38,300 nt of DNA from Lactobacillus equicursoris DSM 19284 = JCM 14600 = CIP 110162 (GTDB lineage: Bacteria > Bacillota > Bacilli > Lactobacillales > Lactobacillaceae): contig NZ_AZDU01000019.1 of assembly GCF_001434815.1 (NCBI RefSeq), positions 1 to 38,300 on the forward strand, in the 5' to 3' direction. Positions 32,455-38,300 of the stretch are shown here, piece after piece. Each line of letters begins with the position of its first letter. The first letter of the stretch is position 1. The position numbers and the translations under genes are program-made. Below the pieces are notes generated by a model. The model worked only from the letters and a program-made list of their open reading frames with translations, had not been told where the DNA came from and made no database searches.

Positions 32455-35148
32455 TTAAAACATGCCAAGTAGCAATTGCTTGATTTCAGCCATGCTTGGT
32501 TGGCGTGGGTTTTGGACGGTGCATTGGTCATCGTAAACCCGGTCAATCATGTCTGGCAGGGCCTTGTCAAAGGCTTCCTTGGTAACGCCGTTGGCTGACA
32601 AGGATGGCTTGATGTCACAAGCCTTCATCAAGTCCCGGATCCGCTTGCAAAGGGCATCAACTAGTTCGGCATCGGTGTTGCCTTTAAGGCCCAGACTTCT
32701 AGCGATGTCAGCGTAGTCTTTTTGTGCGCGGTAAACTTCGTAACGTGGGTATGGCGTCCGCTTGACGTTGCCGCTAGCCCCGTTGAACTTGATGACTGGG
32801 ATCATGGAAATGGAGATGCACAGGCCGTGCGGGAAGCCGAAGGCACCGCCCAGCTTGTGGGCAATAGAGTGGTTCAAGCCTAAGAAGGCGTTGGCAAAGG
32901 CCATCCCGGCTAAGGTTGCGGCGTAGTGCATGTTTTCCCGGGCCTTTTCACCCTCATAAGTTGGGTGACTTGGGTCGTACTTGTAAGAAGCTTCCAAGTT
33001 GTTCATGATCAGCTGAATTGCCTTGAGTGACCATGGGCGGGTGAAGTCGCTGGCAGCAACAGAAACGTAGCTTTCAAGGGAGTGGGACAAGCAGTCAAAG
33101 CCGGAGAAAGCAACCGTGTGCTTTGGCACCGTCATGACGAATTCTGGGTCAACGATGGCCACTTGCGGTGTTAGTTCGTAGTCGGTCAATGGGTACTTGA
33201 CGTGCTGCTTGTCGTCGGTGATAACTGCGTAAGGGGTGACTTCTGAGCCAGTCCCTGACGTGGTTGGGATGCAGATCAGGCTCGTGTGAGTTTCGTGCTT
33301 GAACTTGACGATCCGTTTTCTGATGTCGACGAACTTTTGTTGCAGTTCCTTGAAGAGTTCTGCCACGTTGTCGTAGTTCTCCAGCCAGCCATCTGCTTGA
33401 TCCAAGCTGTATTCGTAGATGTAGCGGGCGATCTTAGCCACGTCTAGAGCTGAGCCACCGCCGATGGCGATAATGGTGTCAGGACCAAAGTTCTTCATTT
33501 CCTTGGCGATCTTGATGGCTTGTGACAGTGGCGGGTCTGGCAAGACTTCGCTGTAAATAGTGGTGTCAACGTGGTTGTCCCGCAGGGCTAGTTCTTCATA
33601 GATCTTGTCCACGAAGTGGAACTTGACCATGCCTGGGTCAGAAACGATGAAGGCACGGGAGATGTCTTGTTCATTTTCATCTGACAGGTAGGTAATTGAG
33701 TTCTTTTCGTAAAAAATCTTCTGCGGCAGGCGGATCCATTGTGGACGGTTCCGTCTCTTAGCAATCGTTTTAACGTTCAGCAAGTCTGAAGTTGATAAGT
33801 TGTGTGACAATGAGTTCTTCCCCCATGAACCAGTACCTAAAGTTAAACTTGGCCGTAAACCGTCGGTGTAAATGTCGCCGATGCCGCCCAGAGCGTCTGG
33901 CTGGTTGACTAGGACTCTAGAAGCTTGTACAGCCTTGCCGTATTCGTCGATGAAGGGGTCGTTTGGTGAGCCGATTTGGATGGCGGCATTGTGGCCGGCC
34001 CCTTGGTAGTTAAGGAGGGCTTTGACGATCTTGATGGCATCTTTGCGGTCTTTAGCCTTGTAAACGGACAGGAGCGGAGACAATTTTTCACTGGATAATT
34101 TTTCACCGATATTCTTAGGGTCCAGTTCAAAAAGCAAGACGTCCTTGCCTTCCGGCAGGTCAACGCCGGCGTGTTCACAAATCCAGCGGGCGCTCATCCC
34201 GGCAACCGGGCCGTTAACGCCGTGCTTGTCGTTAAAGACGAAGTCAGCCAGCTTTTGGTAGTCCTTCTTAGGCACTAAGTAAGCACCCTTGTCTTGCATC
34301 ATTTGCAGCCACTTGTCGTAAACCGGAGCTTCAACAACTGCTGAATTTTCGGTAGCGCAGACCATCGAGTTGTCAAACCGCTTTGAAAGCAGGATGTCTT
34401 CAACTGCCCGGTCAAGGAAGGCCGTGTGGTCAACATAAACCGCACCGTTGCCGGCCCCAACCCCCATGGATGGGTTGCCGGACTTCAAAGCTGCGTGCAC
34501 CATGCCAGGACCACCAGTTGCTAAGATGGAAGCAATCTTTGGGTTTTGGATCAAGGCAGTGGTGTTTTCCAGACTGGCCTTGTCGATCCACTGGATGATG
34601 TTCTTTGGGGCACCCGCCTTTAAAGCTGCGTCATACAGGATTTGGGCAGCGTGGATTGAGCACTTTTGCGCCTTTGGGTGGAAGGAGAAGATGATAGCGT
34701 TTCTAGTCTTCAGGGCTACCAGGATCTTGAACATGGTAGTGGAAGTTGGGTTAGTGGTTGGGACGATCCCGGCTAAAACGCCGAGAGGGGAGGCAACCTT
34801 CACATAGCCTTCAACGCTGTTTCTTTCGATGATGCCGACGGTCTTGTCGTGCTTGATGGCGTTGTAGACATTTTCCGTGGCAAAGCGGTTCTTGGTGTCC
34901 TTGTCTTCAACGACCCCGCGGCCAGTTTCGTCAACGGCTTCGTGAGCCAGCTCAAGAGAGGCTTCACTGCCGGCCAAGGCCATGGCAGCGACGATCTTGT
35001 CGACCTGCTCTTGGGTGTAGGTTGAATACTTTTCTTCAGCAACGACTGCTTGGTCAACCAGCTTGCCGGTATATTCCTTGGCGGCCGCCATTTTTTCTTC
35101 TGGTGTCAGCTCATTTTTTGTTACGGTTTGTGCTTTGGTACTAGTCAT
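32455..35148 (-). CDS. adhE: Bifunctional acetaldehyde-CoA/alcohol dehydrogenase
   Basis: The product has about 897 residues. The N-terminal aldehyde dehydrogenase half reduces acetyl-CoA to acetaldehyde; its catalytic cysteine is in NSMVCATENSAVV (about 245). A linker with KNSLSHNLSTSDLLNVK joins the C-terminal iron-dependent alcohol dehydrogenase. That half shows the nucleotide-binding GGGSALDVAKIARY, TTSGTGSEVTPYAV, and iron ligands in AFSGFDCLSHSLESY and LGLNHSIAHKLGGAFGFPHG. The ATG at 35148 is six to seven bases after GGAG; the longer frame to 35160 includes that site. The enzyme regenerates NAD+ by making ethanol. The operators upstream (35215-35232, 35360-35377) fit control by the NADH sensor Rex. 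Confidence 0.95.
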   Translation of the reverse strand: MTSTKAQTVTKNELTPEEKMAAAKEYTGKLVDQAVVAEEKYSTYTQEQVDKIVAAMALAGSEASLELAHEAVDETGRGVVEDKDTKNRFATENVYNAIKHDKTVGIIERNSVEGYVKVASPLGVLAGIVPTTNPTSTTMFKILVALKTRNAIIFSFHPKAQKCSIHAAQILYDAALKAGAPKNIIQWIDKASLENTTALIQNPKIASILATGGPGMVHAALKSGNPSMGVGAGNGAVYVDHTAFLDRAVEDILLSKRFDNSMVCATENSAVVEAPVYDKWLQMMQDKGAYLVPKKDYQKLADFVFNDKHGVNGPVAGMSARWICEHAGVDLPEGKDVLLFELDPKNIGEKLSSEKLSPLLSVYKAKDRKDAIKIVKALLNYQGAGHNAAIQIGSPNDPFIDEYGKAVQASRVLVNQPDALGGIGDIYTDGLRPSLTLGTGSWGKNSLSHNLSTSDLLNVKTIAKRRNRPQWIRLPQKIFYEKNSITYLSDENEQDISRAFIVSDPGMVKFHFVDKIYEELALRDNHVDTTIYSEVLPDPPLSQAIKIAKEMKNFGPDTIIAIGGGSALDVAKIARYIYEYSLDQADGWLENYDNVAELFKELQQKFVDIRKRIVKFKHETHTSLICIPTTSGTGSEVTPYAVITDDKQHVKYPLTDYELTPQVAIVDPEFVMTVPKHTVAFSGFDCLSHSLESYVSVAASDFTRPWSLKAIQLIMNNLEASYKYDPSHPTYEGEKARENMHYAATLAGMAFANAFLGLNHSIAHKLGGAFGFPHGLCISISMIPVIKFNGASGNVKRTPYPRYEVYRAQKDYADIARSLGLKGNTDAELVDALCKRIRDLMKACDIKPSLSANGVTKEAFDKALPDMIDRVYDDQCTVQNPRQPSMAEIKQLLLGMF

Positions 35149-35214
35149 TTTTTTCTCCATAAAAAGCTAAATACATTTACCTTACTCAATTGAAAAGAGA
35201 TTCATTATTTTTCT

Positions 35215-35232
35215 TTGTGAACCTTTTCACCT
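35215..35232. promoter_or_regulatory. Rex-type operator 1 at the adhE promoter
   Basis: TTGTGAACCTTTTCACCT matches the Rex pattern TTGTGAAnnnnTTCACAA with two mismatches at the far right. It lies directly downstream of the predicted adhE -10 (35236-35241, minus strand), so a bound repressor would cover the start point. Rex control of adhE is well known in Firmicutes; binding here is inference. Confidence 0.75.
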
Positions 35233-35235
35233 AAT

Positions 35236-35263
35236 ATGATACCGCTTTTAGATTTAAAGTCAA
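35236..35263 (-). promoter_or_regulatory. adhE promoter
   Basis: On the minus strand TTGACT (35258-35263) and TATCAT (35236-35241) are separated by 16 bases, placing the start near 35229, inside Rex operator 1. Confidence 0.65.
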
Positions 35264-35300
35264 CAACTTTTTAAGCATTATTTTTCGCTGTAGTTTCTGA

Positions 35301-35314
35301 TAAAAACGCTTTCG
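35301..35314. promoter_or_regulatory. Possible cre (CcpA) site
   Basis: TAAAAACGCTTTCG matches the cre consensus WGWAARCGYTWWMA except at positions 2 and 14. It lies about 40 bases upstream of the adhE -35. Carbon control of adhE would be unsurprising, but the site is only a sequence match. Confidence 0.45.
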
Positions 35315-35359
35315 TGCTACTTGGAGTAGAGAAGTGTAAGCGATGAAAAAGTCTGGAGA

Positions 35360-35377
35360 AAGTGAACCTTTTCACTA
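35360..35377. promoter_or_regulatory. Rex-type operator 2
   Basis: AAGTGAACCTTTTCACTA repeats the core GTGAACCTTTTCAC of operator 1 exactly and is more symmetrical. It is about 145 bases from operator 1 and about 85 bases before the trmH-like gene, so it could act on adhE at a distance, on the methyltransferase gene, or on both. Confidence 0.65.
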
Positions 35378-35446
35378 AAAGAAGTCGAATCGAGCTTCAG
35401 TTTATGAGGTGAATCTTGTATATTACTTAGTAAGGAGATCATTTTG

Positions 35447-36097
35447 ATGAACGAAAACATTATTGAAGTAAGCAGCTTTGACCAGCCCTTGCTGCGGCTG
35501 TTTGTCGATTATAACGAGTCCCAGCTCTTTCACTATTCAGAGCCGGACCCTGGCGTCTTTATCGCCGAAAGTCCCAAGGTGATCGAGCGGGCGAGTGTCC
35601 CAGACTTTTTAGCAGCTTTGCCCAAAAAGCCTCGAATCGCTATTTTGGAAAGCGTGGTGAACCCGACCAACGTGGGTGCCATCTTCCGGTCAGCGGCGGC
35701 TCTTGGGATTGACGGCATTTTGATCACCTCTGACTCCAGCGATCCGCTTTACCGCCGCTCGTCCCGCGTCAGCATGGGCACGGTCTACCAGATTCCCTGG
35801 ACTTATTTCCCAAAAGAAGCTTGGCAGGAAAAGGGGATTAACTTATTACATGAGGCCGGCTTTAAGACCGCGGCTATGGCCCTAAGACAAGACACGGTCA
35901 AGATTTCTGACCCAGCGCTGCAGGCAGAAGACAAACTGGCTATCATTTTAGGGTCAGAAGGGCCGGGTCTGCTGGAATCGACGATCCAGCAGAGCGATTA
36001 CACCATCAAGATCCCGATGAAAGAGGGCGTAGACTCATTGAACGTTGCCGCCGCCAGTGCTTTGGCCTTTTGGGAGCTAGGGCATAGCGAAAAATAG
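35447..36097 (+). CDS. SpoU/TrmH family RNA 2'-O-methyltransferase
   Basis: The 216-residue SPOUT methyltransferase shows the three family motifs: NPTNVGAIFRSAAALG (about 70-85, catalytic Arg), LAIILGSEGPGL (about 166-177) and IPMKEGVDSLNVAAASALAFW (near the C-terminus). These form the knotted SAM site that methylates ribose 2'-OH in rRNA or tRNA. The RNA target cannot be told. The N-terminal L30e-like substrate domain of full TrmH/RlmB relatives is short or absent. The ATG at 35447 lies nine bases after AAGGAG; a TTG directly before it is ignored. A possible -10 TATATT is at 35419-35424. It ends at the shared terminator 36131-36174. Confidence 0.88.
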   Translation: MNENIIEVSSFDQPLLRLFVDYNESQLFHYSEPDPGVFIAESPKVIERASVPDFLAALPKKPRIAILESVVNPTNVGAIFRSAAALGIDGILITSDSSDPLYRRSSRVSMGTVYQIPWTYFPKEAWQEKGINLLHEAGFKTAAMALRQDTVKISDPALQAEDKLAIILGSEGPGLLESTIQQSDYTIKIPMKEGVDSLNVAAASALAFWELGHSEK

Positions 36098-36130
36098 TCG
36101 TGGCTGATAACGTTTGAGGGAATCTACCCC

Positions 36131-36174
36131 TAACAAAAAGAGCAAGATTCTTACGAATCTTGCTCTTTTTGTTA
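36131..36174. terminator. Bidirectional terminator overlapping the asnB stop codon
   Basis: The arms 36131-36150 and 36155-36174 are perfectly complementary over 20 bp around TTAC; the core is AGCAAGATTC with GAATCTTGCT, flanked by A and T runs. The stop codon of asnB (36172-36174) is the last three bases of the right arm, so on the asnB side the hairpin starts within the stop codon. Confidence 0.93.
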
Positions 36175-37764
36175 CTTACCTGAGTCGCCGTAGTTTGACA
36201 GAACCCGGGCACTAGGGTCGTTGACACTGTCCAGCCCTGCCCAAGTCTTGTTAGGCATCCAGTAGTCCTTGATCCATTCCGCCTTACCAGGGAAGAATTC
36301 TTCAAAAATATCCCGGTACAAAAGGGATTCCTTGGTAAATGTCGTCTTGTATGGGTACTTGTCCTTAGCCTTTTCCAAGTCGGCATCACTGTACTTGCTT
36401 TCAGCGTATTCCTTTAAGTCGTCCACCATGGAGTGGCCCACGGCGTCGCTGAAGGCTGCCTTTTCCCGCATTAAGATGTCCTTTGGCAGCCATTCGCCTT
36501 CTTCAAAGGCTTTTCTCAAGAGGAACTTGCCCTTGTGGTAGTGGTTCATTTTGAGGTTTGGGTCCACGCTCATGGCGTAATCAACGAATTCTCTGTCGGC
36601 AAAAGGCACCCGGCCTTCAAGTGAGTTAGCTGAGATGCAGCGGTCGGCCCGCAGGACGTCGTACATGTAGAGTTCCCGCATCCGCTTAGCAGCTTCTTTT
36701 TGGAATTCTTCAGCACTTGGGGCGAAGTCGGTGTACTTGTAGCCAAAAAGCTCATCGGAGCATTCACCGGTCAAGATGACCTTTAAGTCAGTGGTTTCGT
36801 GGATCTTTTTGCACAAAATGTACATCCCGATGGAAGCGCGGATTGTGGTGATATCCCAGCTTTCCAGGGTGTAGATGACTTCGCGCAAGGCGCCAAGCAC
36901 GTCTTCACGAGTCATGATAAATTCGGTGTGGTCGGTGCCCAGGTAGTCAGCAACTTCTCTAGCGTACTTCAAGTCGATTGGGTTTTGGTCCATCCCAATG
37001 GCAAAAGTTCTAATCTTGGTGTTTGGCTGCAAGCGTGCTGCAATTGAGCAAACTAATGATGAGTCCAGACCGCCTGAAAGCAGGTAGCCAACAGGAGCAT
37101 CGGAAGCCAGGCGCCGGTCAACGGCGGAAATCAGAAGGTCGTGGATCTTGCTAGTTGCCGTTTTAAAGTCGTCAGTTGACATCTTTGGCGTCAAGTCGCT
37201 TTCGTGGTAGGCTACAAACTTTTCACCGTCATAGTAGTGGCCTGGTACAAATGGGTGAATTTCATCGCACAGGTCGAGCAAGGTCTTGCCAGTTGAAGCA
37301 AAGGCAATCTTGCCTTCTTTTTTGGTGTAGCCGTAAAACATTGGCCGAATGCCGATAATGTCGCGACCAGCGTAAACCTTTTTTGACTTGTGGTCGTAGA
37401 GAACAAAGGCAAATTCCCCGTCCAGCATCTTGATCATGGTGTCAATCCCGTACTTGCGGTAAAGAGGAATCAGGACTTCACAGTCAGAACCAGAAGTAAA
37501 TTGGTAGTCAGTTTCCAGGTTCTTCTTTAATTCTGGGTAGTTGTAAATTTCTCCGTTGCAGACCAGGGTGCAGTCCAAGCTTTCAAAAGGCTGCATCCCG
37601 CTGTCTGACAAGTCCATGATAGCCAGGCGGTTGAAGCCGAAGGTTACGTCCAGTTCGTCAAAGACCCGGGTCATGTCAGGGCCGCGGTCCTCGTTTTTGG
37701 CCAGGGCTTCGTCAAAGGTCTTCAGATCAAATTCTTTTGATGCAACTGCTAAAAATCCACACAT
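36172..37764 (-). CDS. asnB: Asparagine synthase, glutamine-hydrolysing
   Basis: The 530-residue AsnB makes asparagine from aspartate with ATP and glutamine. The N-terminal glutaminase domain starts MCGFLAVAS with the nucleophile Cys2. It also shows NEDRGPDM, FNRLAIMDL and CNGEIYNYPEL, with the ammonia-tunnel side continuing through SGSDCEVL. The synthetase half has the pyrophosphate loop YLLSGGLDSSLVCSIA (about 245-260) and LTGECSDELFGYKY. The start at 37764 is required for Cys2 to be residue 2 and is preceded by GAGGT; the longer open frame to 37866 would run through the T-box terminator. It is close in length to E. coli AsnB (about 554). Expression is controlled by the T-box leader directly upstream. 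Confidence 0.95.
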   Translation of the reverse strand: MCGFLAVASKEFDLKTFDEALAKNEDRGPDMTRVFDELDVTFGFNRLAIMDLSDSGMQPFESLDCTLVCNGEIYNYPELKKNLETDYQFTSGSDCEVLIPLYRKYGIDTMIKMLDGEFAFVLYDHKSKKVYAGRDIIGIRPMFYGYTKKEGKIAFASTGKTLLDLCDEIHPFVPGHYYDGEKFVAYHESDLTPKMSTDDFKTATSKIHDLLISAVDRRLASDAPVGYLLSGGLDSSLVCSIAARLQPNTKIRTFAIGMDQNPIDLKYAREVADYLGTDHTEFIMTREDVLGALREVIYTLESWDITTIRASIGMYILCKKIHETTDLKVILTGECSDELFGYKYTDFAPSAEEFQKEAAKRMRELYMYDVLRADRCISANSLEGRVPFADREFVDYAMSVDPNLKMNHYHKGKFLLRKAFEEGEWLPKDILMREKAAFSDAVGHSMVDDLKEYAESKYSDADLEKAKDKYPYKTTFTKESLLYRDIFEEFFPGKAEWIKDYWMPNKTWAGLDSVNDPSARVLSNYGDSGK

Positions 37765-37805
37765 AATAAATACCTCGCTTATTAATAATCTGCGAAGACG
37801 GGCAA

Positions 37806-38090
37806 ATAAAAAAGCCCCCCGTCTCCTAACTAAATAGGGACGAAAGGCTTTGTTCCGCGGTACCACCCAACTTGCTCAAATGAGCCAGCTTATCTTGAGG
37901 ACTAACATCCTCATCCGGCGTTAACGGGCTGGTCCCGGCTGAGTCTACTCGGCAATACCTTTCGGTCAGCAGCTCTGGAAAAAGTGTTTTTCAAGAAGGG
38001 CAGGGCCCGCTAGCTTCTCACTGACGCTAACTCACTTTGGGGATGCCCAACTTTACTCGTCTTTTTATGGCTTGTTCTTTAAGTTAAGAA
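37806..38090 (-). ncRNA. T-box riboswitch leader of asnB
   Basis: On the minus strand the T-box core GGGTGGTACCGCGGAAC occupies 37852-37868. It is followed by the terminator (AAAGCC... from 37851 with ...GGCTTTTTT ending near 37808; the stem includes CGTC/GACG and CCTA/TAGG). A further hairpin GAGGATGTTAGTCCTC lies upstream (about 37897-37912). The best specifier candidate is AAC (Asn) at 37920-37922, 52 bases before the T-box. The candidate specifier of the hisS leader sits almost the same distance (53 bases) from its T-box. The leader is about 285 nt and should respond to uncharged tRNA-Asn. Confidence 0.9.
37808..37851 (-). terminator. Regulated terminator of the asnB T-box
   Basis: On the minus strand AAAGCC pairs with GGCTTT at the base, with CGTC/GACG and CCTA/TAGG higher in the stem and several G-T pairs, followed by TTTTTT. 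It competes with the antiterminator formed by the T-box sequence. Confidence 0.85.
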
Positions 38091-38095
38091 CTATT

Positions 38096-38124
38096 TTAGT
38101 ACAAATGAGAAATAAATCAAGCAA
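38096..38124 (-). promoter_or_regulatory. Probable asnB promoter
   Basis: On the minus strand TTGCTT (38119-38124) and TACTAA (38096-38101) are 17 bases apart, giving a start near 38089, immediately before the T-box stem I. Confidence 0.55.
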
Positions 38125-38196
38125 AAATGAGATATTATTTAAACAAATTCAGGTAAACGCTTAAAAAAGAAAATTAAAGAAATTTACCAAAAAATG

Positions 38197-38224
38197 TTGA
38201 CATTTTCCCTGATCCCGGTAAAAT
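38197..38224 (+). promoter_or_regulatory. tRNA-Asn promoter
   Basis: A perfect -35 TTGACA (38197-38202) is followed after 16 bases by TAAAAT (38219-38224), in a strongly AT-rich setting. This places the start near 38231, about 32 bases before the tRNA 5' end. Confidence 0.8.
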
Positions 38225-38241
38225 ATATATTGTTGCGTCGC

Positions 38242-38270
38242 AGGGCGGAACAAAAAGAAGATTCCGCCTT
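38242..38270 (+). repeat. Inverted repeat pairing the tRNA leader with the tRNA 5' end
   Basis: AGGGCGGAA (38242-38250) in the precursor leader is complementary to TTCCGCCTT (38262-38270), which includes the first eight bases of the tRNA (one G-T pair, 11-base loop). The leader arm resembles the 3' acceptor strand that a tRNA-Asn with this 5' end must have. Confidence 0.65.
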
Positions 38271-38300
38271 AGCTCAGTTGGTAGAGCGCTTGACTGTTAA
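38263..38300 (+). tRNA. tRNA-Asn(GUU), 5' part, cut by the window end
   Basis: The sequence starts TCCGCCT (acceptor strand), TA, then the D-arm GCTC-AGTTGGTA-GAGC and the anticodon stem CTTGA with loop CTGTTAA. The anticodon GTT is at 38296-38298 and reads Asn codons AAC/AAU. The 3' half is outside the window. It is divergent from asnB. Confidence 0.95.

Noticed and set aside
1-38300. CRISPR arrays, insertion sequences, prophage or integrase genes
   Set aside because: No spaced direct repeats, transposase motifs, terminal inverted repeats with target duplications, or phage genes were seen anywhere in the window.

Overview
The window looks like the chromosome of a lactic acid bacterium, most likely Lactobacillus delbrueckii. 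The genes are GC-rich for the family, with strong G/C preference at third codon positions. Intergenic regions are AT-rich, with Gram-positive Shine-Dalgarno sites, T-box leaders, Rex-type operators and intrinsic terminators. The species call is inference from gene content and composition; no database search was possible.

Layout. 1-289: end of an upstream gene, a long structured hairpin and a terminator. 290-3800: operon for the upper mevalonate pathway (thiolase, class II HMG-CoA reductase, HMG-CoA synthase). 3993-4422: truncated surface hydrolase. 4453-7411: GNAT acetyltransferase and a short UvrA paralogue. 7454-7567 (-): last 37 codons of a lost membrane protein. 7715-9073: ThrE-type exporter. 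9123-13437: YbaK deacylase (-), then PrmA, bifunctional Rel and D-Tyr-tRNA deacylase. 13471-16873: T-box-controlled hisS-aspS. 16970-22662: envelope and small-molecule genes (Ser-rich anchored protein, DUF2207 protein, AI-2E family permease, lipoprotein, MalY/PatB C-S lyase). 22950-32317: a five-gene cluster that looks like a synthase-dependent exopolysaccharide system. 32455-35148 (-): adhE with two Rex-like operators and a cre-like site. 35447-36097: SpoU/TrmH rRNA methyltransferase. 36172-37764 (-): asnB behind its own T-box leader. 38263-38300: 5' part of tRNA-Asn(GUU), transcribed divergently from asnB.

The most interesting part is 22950-32317. It encodes, in order: a membrane-anchored protein with four NodB-type deacetylase folds in tandem, of which only the last keeps the metal site; a UDP-HexNAc dehydrogenase of the WecC/WbpO type; a PilZ domain fused to a hyaluronan-synthase-like family 2 glycosyltransferase; a membrane-anchored protein with a dead NodB-like domain plus a beta-sandwich; and a GH18-like lipoprotein. 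Read together, these predict a secreted, partly deacetylated polymer containing an amino-sugar uronic acid, made by a membrane synthase that may be gated by a cyclic dinucleotide. The nearest conceptual relatives are the Listeria Pss, Bacillus YdaJ-N, staphylococcal Ica and streptococcal Has systems, but this gene combination matches none of them.

RNA-based control recurs: aminoacyl-tRNA synthetase and asparagine synthetase genes are both under T-box leaders, and the asnB leader lies next to the gene for the tRNA it should sense. Genes in the middle of the window are separated by strong, often bidirectional, terminator hairpins.
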